Shown: piece by piece, positions 22,941-34,086 of the stretch
How the letters are laid out: each line of letters starts with the position of its first letter
Position numbering within the stretch: the first letter of the stretch is position 1
From: Dasyornis broadbenti
Lineage: Eukaryota; Chordata; Aves; Passeriformes; Dasyornithidae
DNA: 64,000 nucleotides
Assembly: GCA_013397935.1 (NCBI GenBank)
Contig: VZRN01006295.1
Coordinates: forward strand, 195,020 to 259,019
Direction of reading: 5' to 3'
Position numbers and translations under genes: made by a program
Notes under the pieces: model-generated
The model's database searches: none
What the model was told of the DNA's origin: nothing
The model's input: the letters and a program-made list of their open reading frames with translations, nothing else

Positions 22941-25900
22941 AGAAATTAAATTAGTCACATTTTTCAAACTTGTCTGTGAGGAAAGCCTGGCCTTGGTTTT
23001 GACTCATGGAGCTCATGACTGAGATCAGAAGACCATGGGGACCCTTTCAGAAACATCTAGCTTAGTAAGTCCTGCTATTTCTGACAAAATATACGCATTT
23101 GTATGTGAAAACTAGTTCAAAACCCCTTATAAAGCAGAGAAAGACTGACCTCCTTTCAATTTCTGATTGTTTTCTGAAGAGTAAAACTGCCAGGATTTCA
23201 TTTTAGGAGTAAAAGAGTAGATTTAAAGAAACTAAGACCTTGAGAAGAGTTACTGGTGTTTAAATTAAAAAAATTACTTTTTTACAGCTTTTCTGTTTCA
23301 TCTTTTCTTTCTCTGCATGTATCTTCCACAAACGATTTTCCTAAGACAGGAAAATCAACACTTTTAATACACAGTAGCAAAGCTGGTGTAGTTCTACTCA
23401 AGTTCTTACAGAGAAATCTAGAAACAAGGGAGAGGGGGGTTTTCCCTTCCCACCCCCACCCTCCTTGCCAGTCTCTCTGTGAAGTCCTTCTGCCCACACA
23501 AAGTCTGTGAGGCTGCTGTGATCTGTCATTATTGTGCCTGTATTCTGGTGAAGCAGCCAGCAGTTCAGGGAGGAAGAAGGATTTCCACAGGGTGAAGTCA
23601 GGTGTCCGCTGTGTTTCAACAGAGGATTGATTTCTGTGCAAGTGATGCACAGAACAAAGAAGTGCTGTTTTCTCTTTGTTATTTGGACTTTGGGGTCTTC
23701 ACTAAAGAGGATGTCCAAGGAAAGAGGATGGTGTTTTTTTCTTAAAGCTCAGTCAGGCTGTAATCTACGGGACTATTTTATCATATCTTGTCTGTCCTAA
23801 TGGTTGCTTCTAATTGTGATTTCAGGCAGAAGCTTTGCCCTTTAGGAGACTCCCTACAGATCAGAGCAAGCATTTAACAGCTTAAGGAACCAAAGTCTCG
23901 CCAGCAGAGACTCCAGGTCACATTAAAGTCTTGGCCTTGTTGCTGTCTGGCGCAAATTCAATGGAGACTTTTGGATCCAGGAAATCATAAATTACAAGTT
24001 GTGTTTGCACCAGAGAAGAAAGCACCCTTATCATGTGGAACAGACCTGACTTGTAGTTATTAATTTCACATTGATATTGCTCAGTGCCCTAACATGATTT
24101 GACCAATGTGATTCTAGCTGTTGTATGGTGATTTTGTGTGCTGGAGTGGTTCAGTGCTGCCATTCCATGATAAAAGTGAAGTATCTGTTGAAAATTTACT
24201 TGATTGCACCTCAGAGACAATTTTGGAAGCTTTCTGTTGACTTGCTTTTCTGTTTCCTTCTCTTTTGTAAATTTGATCTTACTTTGCAGGAGTCTTAGTT
24301 TTAGGAATTATTTCAAATTATTTCTGCGGAAGATATATTGTTTTATGATCAGTCATGGTTCTGTTGTCTATCTGACATTTTTCTGGAGAATACAGTTGCT
24401 TCCCCAATGTTCATTTGTGAAACAAGTCAAGCTTTTACAGCAATACTGGTAGAAATTTAGCAGACCCCAGAAATGAGTCCTGTTCTGTATTACTTTAGTG
24501 TCAATCTGAAAGTTAGGTTGCTTACCACGGGAAGTCTGAAGGAGCACCAGTAAAGATGGAAGTTTGATCATCAGCTGCACAGGTAACTCTTTGCATAGAG
24601 ATTTGATACTATTGCAGGTTTAACTCACTGCTGCACCAAGCACTGTTCAAGTGGAGATAGTCGTCATTCTGTCTTAGAAGTGTCTGCAGTTCAGTAGTGG
24701 GATGTGTGCAGTTCTTGCATTCAAGTTCAATAAAGGCACATGCAATTGATTTTTTTAATTGTGAGGAGTCCTGCTGGAAGTTATGCTTAAGGTTATCCTT
24801 GCAGGCAAGTGTTTATATGATTGAGGCTGAAATCGTCTTCACTGTTGTACAGCAGATATGCTGGATGGTGTTTGCATGGGACTGCATTTGCTACTTCTGG
24901 TTGGTTTACTTTTATTAGATGTGGGAAACCCTGTGTGCATTTCAGCGTTGAGGATTTCAGCTTCCCCTGTGACCAGCTGCAGCTCTTCTCTGTCAGAGGA
25001 CTGAAGAGCTGCTGTGATGGGGGTTCAGTCTGAAACCCCCAAGCAATGGGAGGATATCTTCTAGTATTCCATATTGGAAAGCATAAAGGATGAGTCCAGC
25101 ACATCTCTTACCACCAACCCTTGGTTTACTCAAAGAAGCCATACTCATTGTGGGTGTAATTCCAATGATATGCCAGGAGGATTTGACCCTGCAATTTAAT
25201 GGTCTCATATGTCTGTGAGTAATTAAAAATAGCAAGTAATATAAAGTGATGGAGTAGGCATATGTGATTAAAGTTGCAATGGTCTCCATGTTGTCCTAAG
25301 TTGATACCATGCTAACATCTCTTGCAGTGTTTCATGTTTTGTTTTTTTTTTTAAATGAAGGTGTTTGAAGTTAGGTGTCTGTGTGACAATCCCTCCTTCT
25401 GTGACAAAGCACAGCAGCTGTTTCAAACTTCTGTAGTTGCAGGGAAAATGTTACCAAAATGTTGCTTCTTCCTCTGTGACTCACGTTTTTTAAAACAGTA
25501 ACGTGAGCTTTCAATCCAGGTGTGGTGCTGACTTCTGACTTGTTAAGTGCCCGGAGGTGGCAATAGAAGGGTGAGGTGGTACAGCAGCCATCTGTCTCTC
25601 AAAGCAGGAGCTGCTCTCTTGCAGAGGGAGAGGCTGCCTAATGAGAGAGACATCTGTCATGTCACCAGCATTTTGCCTGACTATGCCGTATCCCTGCTCT
25701 CATCCGGGTATCTGCCTTCCTTCCTCAGCACACCAAAAACACTGCTGTATTTGCAAATCTTGTGAAGAACTTCACCTTTTGAGCCAGTGAGTTTGGGCGG
25801 GGTAAAAGCGCTAAAAGTAGTTTCAGTGTTAAAGCAAAAAAAAAAAAGAGCGGTGTCTGCTTGTGGCAAGCATCAGCCTTGAGTTACACAAGGTAAAAAG

Positions 25901-26366
25901 CGAATGTTTTTCCTTACGATTTTTGCGTGTACATCTGTGTCCATTCCCTGCCTTTCCCTGTCAGGCATCATCAGTCACCTGCACAGAAAGAGGCGGGCGG
26001 GTGTGCGCATGGACTTACAAAGGGCAGCTTTGCCAGGCTGCTTCCCTGACACTTGGGTGCCTTACAGTGGGCACATACAGGAAACTCTGTTGGCAGTACC
26101 AGCCATGCAATATCAATCCCCTCATTGAAAGCATCCATGCTGTGTGTTCACTAAAATACAGAGATTCTACTCATGGTGGCAAAATCCAAAAGAAAGGCAT
26201 TGTTGAGAAAGATGAGTTTGTTCGTACAGAGGTGTTTCTTCCCTGGTGTCACCACTCGCACACGGTGTTTTGTTTTGTGAATAAAGGCACTGATGGAAAA
26301 GGTTATATTGGGTATTTAAAATGAGCTTTAGAGTCTGTGCTTTCCTGAAGGTACCTTTTAGAAAAA

Positions 26367-26464
26367 GTTAAAATTTGGAGACGTAATTTATTTGTTAAGT
26401 TGAATTTATTTGTCACGTTAAAATTTGGGGGACTAATTTGTTTGCTAAGTCGAACAAGAGGCAT
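26367..26464. repeat. Diverged two-copy tandem repeat, 50-nt unit
   Basis: GTTAAAATTTGG begins at 26367 and again at 26417. The copies stay alignable (TAATTTATTTGTTAAGT against TAATTTGTTTGCTAAGT) for most of the unit. It lies about 1.2 kb upstream of the exon that begins with ATG. Confidence 0.85.
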
Positions 26465-27636
26465 GGTTGAAGCCAGTTAATACATACCAAGACAGTCCTC
26501 TGATTGACAGTTCCCCGGGGCTTCATCTTGCTATCTGTTTCAGTCAGCTGAAGAACTTCAGATCTTTATGTGAACCATTGACTGTATCTGTGAGATCCCA
26601 CCTCCTGAACGTCTTCTTGCAAAATACTAAACACTGTTCTCCAGCTCTGCAAATGGTTGCAGAGGAGGGTCAGCTGATGGGTTAAAGTGGATGATGATGA
26701 TGATAATTCCTGCTGATGAATTAAATGGTTTGTTTACATGTGGTGGCATTTCCGTGTGGGGGTTGCCCATGTCTTGCCAGGCAGCAATTAGTGCTGTCTT
26801 GGCTTTGCATGGCTGTGGCTCGGTTACCTCAAAGCATGGTGAAAACACAGGGGGTTCTCAGACGGGATGAGAGCATTCCTGAGGCTCCCAGTGGCAGAAC
26901 CATACTGGCCAGTATTCGCAGGTTTCCACAACTGAGTGGCTGTGGGGTTACCTGTTTTCTAAATGGAAAATGATGCTGAAAGAAGTGCAGGCAAACTAAG
27001 GGAAATTTACGTCAGATAAGCAGATTATTTTTTTCCTGTTTACAGAATAGAATATTTTTACTGTTCAGAATAGCAATAAATAGAAACTCTTTTAAATACT
27101 AAGATTTGATTTACCACTGGCAAACTTTCGTCCCTATCCATAGCAGATAATTGTGAATGCACTAAAAATTGAATATTTTCTGTCTTTCTGGTTTTGTTTT
27201 TTATTAAATCCATATCACAACAATGTGTTTGTATATCTTCAACATTTGGGATCATCTTGAGGGACTTTAAATTCAATTGCTGAAGAAGCAAAATAGTAAA
27301 GCTTACAGTTGCTGACCTGTTAGCTGCCTGTGCTTCTTTCTTTCGTTTCTTCCTGTGCAGGAATGGCCTGCGAATATGCATGAAATGGAAAGAGACAGTT
27401 TATTAGATTAAATGGCTGTAAATGCTCTATGGAAATGATATTCTGTAATTACTCCGTGATTTCCATTCTGTAGGTATTTTTATATGCTCAGAACTGCTAA
27501 TATCCTTTAAGACATTGTGTAGCCAGTTATTAGCCTTTGTGCATTTCAGATTCATACAATTTGCCCTTTCTTTATTTCCCCTGACATCTCTTAACCATTG
27601 CCATTAAAATTGTTGTTTTGAACCTGCTCATTTCAG

Positions 27637-27761
27637 ATGCCAGACCAGTTTGATCAGACAGTGGTGCTTAACCAGCTGCGCTATTCTGGGATGTTGGAGA
27701 CAGTCAGGATTCGGAGGGCTGGTTTCCCAGTCCGAAGGCCCTTTCAAGACTTTTATAAAAG
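27637..27761 (+). CDS. MYO10: MYO10 exon (window exon 6): SH1/SH2 region; candidate first coding exon of headless form
   Basis: In frame it reads MPDQFDQTVVLNQLRYSGML, then ETVRIRRAGFPVRRPFQDFY and KR. QLRYSGMLETVRIRRAGFPVR is the SH helix region that links the motor's active site to the converter. The exon is 125 nt and starts exactly on an ATG codon in phase 0 (27637-27639). By residue counting this is about Met644 of full-length myosin-X. As I recall, that is the start of the headless isoform, which lacks most of the motor. The acceptor is TTTCAG and the donor GTAAAC. Confidence 0.96.
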
Positions 27762-27908
27762 GTAAACACACTGACTTGGGGACTTCAAGTGTAAGTCATG
27801 GGTACCAAGTCAATATTCCTGTGTTGAGGGATAAAAGGAAAAAGAATCATTTGGCAAAAATAGAACTTAATCTCTTAAATTAAGCAATAAATACTTCTTG
27901 GTTGCCAG

Positions 27909-28023
27909 GTATAAAGTCCTCATGAGAAACTTAACTCTCCCTGAAGATTTAAATGAGAAATGCGCCGTCCTGCTTCGTCTGTATGACAACACAAGCACTG
28001 AATGGCAGCTTGGAAAAAATAAG
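27909..28023 (+). CDS. MYO10: MYO10 exon (window exon 7): converter
   Basis: Completes an AG|G arginine, then codes for YKVLMRNLTLPEDLNEKC and on to STEWQLGKNK. This is the converter domain that swings the lever arm. The WQLGxxK ending is the usual lead-in to VFLR. It is 115 nt and ends in phase 0. The upstream intron is only 147 nt, the shortest in the window. Confidence 0.95.
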
Positions 28024-31000
28024 GTAAAATAACCTGACTGCGCATATTGTGGTGCTGGTGCATATACAAATCTGAGGGGACAGAATTTAGCCTGCACAGC
28101 TGCACAGATGTAGTTCTGATGGTGATTGCTTCTGGCCCTAAAAGAAGCTGCAGATGCCTGTTGGTGCTCTTGAAACTCTTAGAGCAGCAATTAATGGCTG
28201 TGCTGAGGAATTTACTGTCTAAGACACTTAGAAATTGACTGGTGATTTCAGTCACAGAGAAAGAGTCCACCTGACTTTTCTGTTACTGCTCACATGTTAC
28301 TCACATGTGGTAGCGCTGGTGAGGATCAGAACTTAAAATGTGGTGTTTAGATTTTTGCATTTTTAGAAGTATGGAGCATGTGGGGTAACACTTCTGTTTT
28401 GCAGGGAGCTCCACTCATACTAGTAAACCCACCTAACCAATACCTCCTCAGTGGCAGAAATCAGGGGGACGAAATGTAGCCAGAGTTCATGTGGCAGAAT
28501 TGAGTTCCAGGTGTGTTTGCCATCCTAGTCCAACAGTCTTTTCCAGAGGTACATTAGACCTTGACATGTGTTCTACCAGACAACGTGAACTTTGCCCACA
28601 ATATTTTTTTGCTTAAAAAAAAAAATCTAAATTATTTTAGGATAAATTAAAGAATCAAATTTTAGTTTGAGAAATAAAACAATCCAGGTGTTTTTGCATG
28701 CTCATTTTGCAAGTTTGATTGTAGGTAACAGCTTGAGATTTGTGTCATTGGATTTCAATAAATGATGTGAAAGCATTGCAGACTCAGGAGAAGATTCCCC
28801 ATTGCAGGATTTGAGATTTCCTGAATATTAAATTTTTCTTTAAAAAAAACCTTTTAGTGACATAAGATAGCAAAAATGTTTTGAAAAATCTGATTTCTGT
28901 AGGAAATGCTCTTCCCTTCACCTTCTTGTCCCCACAACTGGATAGTTTGGAAGAGTTTCTTCTACTTCTCTGTATGCTTAAGGAGTCTCAGATTTGTATT
29001 GGGAAAGGTGTTTTAATCATCTTACAGTTACTGTAAGAGGGGTGAATCTGAAAAATTCTGATGACAATTGATGTCATCTTCCATCTCATTTTTGTAGTTG
29101 ATGGCTTACAAATAGTGCAGTGGTAGCATTTGGCCACAGAGCTGGGCTGTGCATCCCCTTCTATTTCCGATGTAGCACACTAACAGTATTTATGCATGGA
29201 CCCTGGAGAGTGCTTTGGTGTCTTAGGGGCATATGTTTATCAGAAGTTGTTTTAACCAAAGGCTCATCAGGACCTCGGCTGGAGCCAGAGCTCTGTTGTA
29301 ATTTCCCTTACTGTGGCCTGGGCTCATCCTCCCCCAGGAGCTGCCTGCGCACGTGTAAGAGACTTCATAAACAGGAGAGGAGCACAAGAGGACACTGGTT
29401 TCAGGCTGAACATGGGATGAGGCACTATCCTGCCTGTGTATTACTTTAAAGGGATAATAATGACATTGCAATGGTTTGGCTTCAGTGTGACTTTTTTTTT
29501 TTTTTTCCTTGTCTTTTACATCTCAAGCTGCAATGCACCTGCTTGGGAAAAGGCATTAGCCCAAGATTAACATCTGCTTACTATCCATTTTTGTTCCAGA
29601 AGTAGCTGAATGCTTTCCTGAATAATTTTTTTGTGTTTTTAAAAGCCTGTGTGTAGAGCAAAGAAAGATTGCCCACTGAGTGAAAGAGAAGGCTTTTTCC
29701 ATGAGTGAAAATTTTGTATAGGAAAAGCTGCCCAGTGCAACTTGGACATTGGGACTTTGAGACTTTCTGTGGGACTTTTTTTATTCCTTAGTTTGGGTAA
29801 TTTGTGCTAGAAAATCCCTCTCTATCTTCGTTCAAAACTCTTAACTGTGCTTCTCCTCGGGAGTGCTGCGTTGGTTTTGGTGATGGGCTGCTTTTTCATG
29901 TAAATGCAAAGGAAAAAACAGTTTCTTTTGCATTTTGAACAACCCCAAAAGTCCATTGGGTTTGGGTTTGTTTTTTTTCTGTGGGGGTGGTGAGGGATTA
30001 TTTTGGTTGGGTTTTTGGGGTTTTTTTCACATCAACACTTAGCATTTCAAGGATGCCTTCCTGTTTTTAGATGTCTTTGCAGCCCTCCTCCCTTAGCAGA
30101 GCCCACCCTGTCCATGAGCTTTTCTCATGGCCACATTGTGGTATGCAGCCCGGCTCTCATCCCAACCAATCAAAGTGTCAGTGAACTGGCTATTTCCAGC
30201 TGCCCATGTGCTAGGCAGCAGCGTGCCAGGCTGTTGTCACCTATAGCTGACACCAGCATACTTGGCCTTTAAAAAAGAAAAGTTGAGAAGAGCTGGAAAA
30301 AGCGCTGACAGCAGATAGCTCACCACTATGTGAGTGTGTGGTAAAGAGCAGATGTCAAGGCAGGTGGAAGAGGGAAGCTGCCTCCCACATGCTCCTGCTT
30401 GACTGCAGAAGCAGTTTTACTCATTTAAGGCAAAATAGGCTGTGTTAGCTCTGTTTATGTCAATGCCATGTGCTAAAGCTGCCTCTGAGAGGCACAAGGC
30501 CATCCAGGTGAATGATCCAGGTTAGTGCTTGGAAAAGAGCCTGGGAAGCAGTCGGTCTGTGGGAGGGTGGCCGCCTGTGCTGGAGTGTCTGGCCCCGGCA
30601 GCTCTGTCCATGTCAAAGCAGGAAAACACAGTCAAGCCAATGTCCTTATGAAGGCACTCTCATTTCTGCTTACTTCTGCAGTCCTGTAACATCTTTGGAA
30701 GCAGCAAGGCTTGTAAAGAGTTATGGAACCTGATGTGACTGGGAAAAAAGTAAATTATTGGGGTGGTATTTCTGCCCCTCTGATAAGGAAGTTCATGCTA
30801 AGTCCTGCAGCTTCTTTGGCCTGTGTTACTCTGGTGGGAAAGGCTGTTTAATGAATCCAGTAATTATGTTGCATTTGGAAAAACCCTGCTCCTAATTAAA
30901 AGTTCCAATAGACTAACCTGACTCTTTCCTTTGACATCCGAAGTAAGACGATCATCTGCAGGTGTTTTCTTTTAAGAGAACTACATTTTGTATTTTCTGC

Positions 31001-31120
31001 TGAGGAAATAGTACATTTTTCTCTGAATTCAAACCTGAGGCTTGCTGCTTGGACTGACCTGGCTCTACTTTAAATATGATGCTCACCATAATTTGTTAAG
31101 CCAGAAGTTTTCTGCTGTAG
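28024..31120 (+). other. MYO10: MYO10 intron
   Basis: A 3097-nt intron. It includes a 15-base T run (29492-29506) and a G/T-rich stretch (29958-30026) with several GGG runs. No coding signal. Confidence 0.9.
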
Positions 31121-31227
31121 GTGTTTCTCCGGGAATCCTTGGAACACAAGTTGGAGAAACAGCGAGAAGTGGAAGTCACCAAGGCAGCAATGATTATCCG
31201 AGCACACATCTTAGGTTATGCGGCCCG
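31121..31227 (+). CDS. MYO10: MYO10 exon (window exon 8): converter end and IQ1
   Basis: Begins VFLRESLEHKLEKQREVEV, the conserved end of the motor, and continues into the first IQ motif (AAMIIRAHILGYAARxRYRK, finished in the next exon). IQ motifs bind calmodulin or calmodulin-like light chains and form the lever arm. It is 107 nt and ends with two bases of an arginine codon. Splice sites are TGTAG and GTAAGT. Confidence 0.95.
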
Positions 31228-32199
31228 GTAAGTGACTAGATGAGAACTAATAATCAGGATTTGAAATAAATGGATGGGAGTTAAATCCTTCTGATATGAT
31301 TCTTAACTTTTCTTATGGGCCAGGCATTTAAATCCTGTACGTGGCTTTTGAAAATAGCAGCTGAAAATATCCATGAATAACGCAAAGTTTGAATTGTTTT
31401 AATATAATGAATAGGAGAGATGGAAATTTGGAGATCAGCCAGTATCCATCTGATTGTTTCATGGCATTAGATCCATGGTAGGAGCTCTAGCTGGATGTCA
31501 CCTAGTGAGGCTGCCCCAAGTTATCAGCTGAGATCCTGATTTATTTTTGTTTCACCATGGTAAGAAAACAGAAGGAAAATAAAACTAATCCATTTATTTC
31601 TTTGAGAACCAAGACATTAGGTTACTGATTAATGTTTCACTTGTTTACCTGGCTTCATGCATTATCTGTTAGGTGGAGTTGTTCATCCCATCTGTTTATT
31701 TCTCTGCTTTTTCTACAAGTTAGTTAAGGACAGTTTAAGGAAGCTTGTTTGCACAATGAAGTAATTTCTTTTCATGTGCATATTAGTCCTGTTGTTATAT
31801 TCTGACCAGAATATTACTTAAAAACTACATCCCTTTTTTAATGACAGCTATCCTGCTATTCATGGTCTTTCTTTTCAGAGGTGTGGGATGACTGTGTGTA
31901 TTCTTTTTCTGCAAGTGTGCGCACACACACAGAACTGTCTTTTTAGCAACTCCTTGGCAGGGGCATAAGAACATGTAAGACATGTGCATTTCCAGAATGA
32001 AGACACACACAGTGCTGTCACAGAAATAAGAGGATCTTTCTTCTCAAAGGGGGGAGAATGTGAACAACAGTGGGGAAACTATCACAGAGCTAGAACTATC
32101 TTGGGCTCATTATTGCAGGTCACCATGGTAAGATCCCTCACAACTGCTCCTAAGTTCCTTACTTCATTAGAAATTTGCTTCCTTTTTTTTCCCCCTCAG
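31228..32199 (+). other. MYO10: MYO10 intron
   Basis: A 972-nt intron with a strong polypyrimidine tract before the acceptor CTCAG. Nothing else seen. Confidence 0.9.
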
Positions 32200-32409
32200 A
32201 AAGCGGTATAGAAAGGTTCTCTACTATGTGGTTGTGATACAGAAGAACTACAGAGCATTCAGTGGTAGGAAGAAGTTCCTGTGCCTGAAGAAAGCAGCCG
32301 TGGTCCTTCAGAAGCAGCGGCGAGGCCAGCTTGCTCGGCGTCTCTACAGGGAGCGACTGGAGGAGAAGCGAAGACAAGAGGAAGAAAGAAGAAAAGAGGA
32401 GGAAGAAAG
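32200..32409 (+). CDS. MYO10: MYO10 exon (window exon 9): IQ1 end, IQ2, IQ3 and start of charged helix
   Basis: Completes IQ1 (RKRYRK), then encodes IQ2 (VVVIQKNYRAFSGRKKF) and IQ3 (AAVVLQKQRRGQLARRLYR). It runs into a dense E/R/K stretch, the start of the single alpha-helix that extends the lever. Window residues are about 261-331. In IQ2 the two residues after RAF are Ser-Gly (32261-32266), where I recall Leu-Leu in human. The exon is 210 nt with donor GTGCAG, a weaker donor than its neighbours. Confidence 0.94.
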
Positions 32410-32711
32410 GTGCAGTCTGCTGTCTTACATCACTCTCCTACCTGTGCCATATTAGGTGTTGGTCTGAAAGCCTTTATTTCAGGCTATTTTTCAACAAGTG
32501 ATTTTGGAAACCTTTGCTGCTTTTGCTAAAAGATGCGTAGAGCTACTATGGTATTTTCATATTCACAAGTACATTCATGGTGATCTTATTTTTGGCTGTC
32601 TTTTCCATGTGGCAGATGATCTCTGTAAGCTGAGCTATTGCCCTAGCAAAGGAATGTGATGAGCTTATGCTGAGCTTGACTGACTGACTTCTTTTCTTCA
32701 CTCACTTCTAG
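32410..32711 (+). other. MYO10: MYO10 intron
   Basis: A short 302-nt intron with acceptor TTCTAG. Nothing else seen. Confidence 0.9.
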
Positions 32712-32751
32712 GGAAAGACAAAGGCAAGAAGCAGAGCGTCTTGCCCAGCAG
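32712..32751 (+). CDS. MYO10: MYO10 small exon (window exon 10): charged single alpha-helix
   Basis: Only 40 nt, coding (R)ERQRQEAERLAQQ. It joins EEEE(R) from the previous exon to AEEERKKQE in the next one, all in frame, keeping the alternating charge pattern of a single alpha-helix. The acceptor is TCTAG and the donor GTAAAT. The helix is about 10 residues shorter here than in the human protein as I recall it. Confidence 0.9.
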
Positions 32752-33183
32752 GTAAATGATAATCTTAATGCTTTCAGCCACCCTGTTTATTTGAGTATCT
32801 CAACCCCGCAATTAAAAAATAAAAGGTACCTGTAGCATTAAAACTAAACTAATTACAGGAGCTGGTAGATAAAGCCAAAGGAAACTCAATATAGTTGTTT
32901 ACATGGAAATTTCTTTCACCTCATGCTTCATTTAATTTCCGGCAAAGATTGAATTTTCTGCACATACTTGAACTTCCTCTGCTTAGCTATTTCTGAGCAA
33001 ATGTAATCATGCTTTAATTTTTTCTTTTTCTTTCCTTTTCATTTCTTGCTGATATGAAGATAGGGGTCCTTTTAAATGAATGAGCGTGGTGGAGTATGGT
33101 GCTTTAGAAATAAATTTTTTAAAATAATCTTGAATTTAGGAGCCTAATTTTATTTTATTTTGTTTCATTTTATTTTTATGCAG
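32752..33183 (+). other. MYO10: MYO10 intron
   Basis: A 432-nt intron that is T-rich and ends TTTTTATGCAG. Nothing else seen. Confidence 0.9.
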
Positions 33184-34086
33184 GCTGAAGAAGAGAGAAA
33201 GAAGCAGGAACTGGCTGCCATTCAGAAAGCCCAGAAGGAGGCAGAGCTGAAGCGGGAGGTGGAGAAGCAGAAAGAAAGCAGGCAGGTGGAAGAAATCCTT
33301 CGTCTGGAAAAAGAAATCGAAGACCTGCAGCGCGTGAAGAAGCAGCAGGAGCTGTCCTTGACAGAGGCTTCATTACAGAGGCTGCAGCAGCTTCGAGATG
33401 AGGAACTCCGGCGGCTTGAGGATGAAGCATGTCGAGCAGCCCAAGAGTTCCTAGAATCTCTGAACTTTGATGAGATTGACGAATGTGTCCGAAATATTGA
33501 GAGGTCTCTCTCTGTGGGCAGTGGGTATCCTGCTGAACTGGCTGAACAGACTGGAAATGCCTGCAGTGAAAAGCCCAATTTTAACTTCAGCCAGCCATAT
33601 CCTGAGGAGGAGGTAGATGAGGGCTTTGAAGCCGATGATGATGCATTTAAGGATTCACCCAACCCGAGTGAGCATGGCCATTCTGATCAAAGGACCAGTG
33701 GCATCAGAACAAGCGATGATTCCTCAGAAGAGGATCCCTATATGAATGATACCGTGGTGCCAACAATTCCTGCTGCTAGCGACGCCATGGTCATACCTCC
33801 TGCCCAGGACACAGTGAGTCTCCACAACTCTTCAAGCGGCGAATCCACCTACTGCATGCCTGAAAACGTATCCTGCAGACCCCCAAATTCTGTGGAACTT
33901 ATTTCTCCTGACAGAGACTACGATTACGACCAAGACGATTACGAAGATGGTGCTATTACTTCTGGCAGCAGTGTGACCTTCTCTAACTCGCACAGTAGCC
34001 AGTGGTCACCGGACTACCGGTGCTCAGTGGGGACGTACAATAGCTCTGGAGCATACCGGTTCAGCTCTGAGGGAGCTCAGTCTTCT
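33184..34086 (+). CDS. MYO10: MYO10 large exon (window exon 11): helix, antiparallel coiled coil, PEST region
   Basis: The largest exon here, 903 nt and 301 residues in phase 0. It starts AEEERKKQELAAIQKAQKEA, the end of the charged helix. It continues with VEEILRLEKEIEDLQRV and heptad-like Leu spacing, the antiparallel coiled coil used for dimerisation. Then comes the highly conserved FLESLNFDEIDECVRNIERS. The last half, about window residues 480-645, is rich in P, E, S, T and D (PYPEEEVDEGFEADDD, SDDSSEEDPYMND, DYDYDQDDYEDG). It matches the calpain-sensitive PEST region of myosin-X. The donor is GTAAGT. Confidence 0.97.

Larger units (their letters stand above)
6089..27636 (+). other. MYO10: MYO10 large intron (21.5 kb), probable site of the headless-isoform promoter
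   Basis: A 21,548-nt intron separating the motor core from the exon that begins with ATG in phase 0. It holds only low-complexity tracts, two perfect hairpins (14871-14893, 17219-17245), a TA run (22904-22940), a 30-base A tract (20361-20390), a 50-nt tandem duplication (26367-26464) and two mildly CpG-enriched patches (about 11940-12500 and 25480-26010). Reading frames up to 166 codons occur, but none resembles a known protein. Myosin-X is known to have a shorter transcript that starts inside the gene, and this intron is the natural place for its promoter. Confidence 0.8.

Noticed and set aside
25863..26324. 153-codon open frame in the large intron, plus strand
   Set aside because: It begins with GTG rather than ATG. 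The protein has no recognisable family or domain and overlaps the CpG-enriched patch, which lengthens chance frames.
26689..26722. GATGATGATGATGATAA with a later CTGATGAA as a box C/D snoRNA
   Set aside because: The boxes are too close and lack the terminal stem and guide spacing of a C/D RNA; it is a short GAT repeat.
33176..33662. Long minus-strand frames opposite the large exon
   Set aside because: They are shadows of the coding strand's Glu/Lys/Arg-rich repeats (Ser/Phe/Leu on the other strand).
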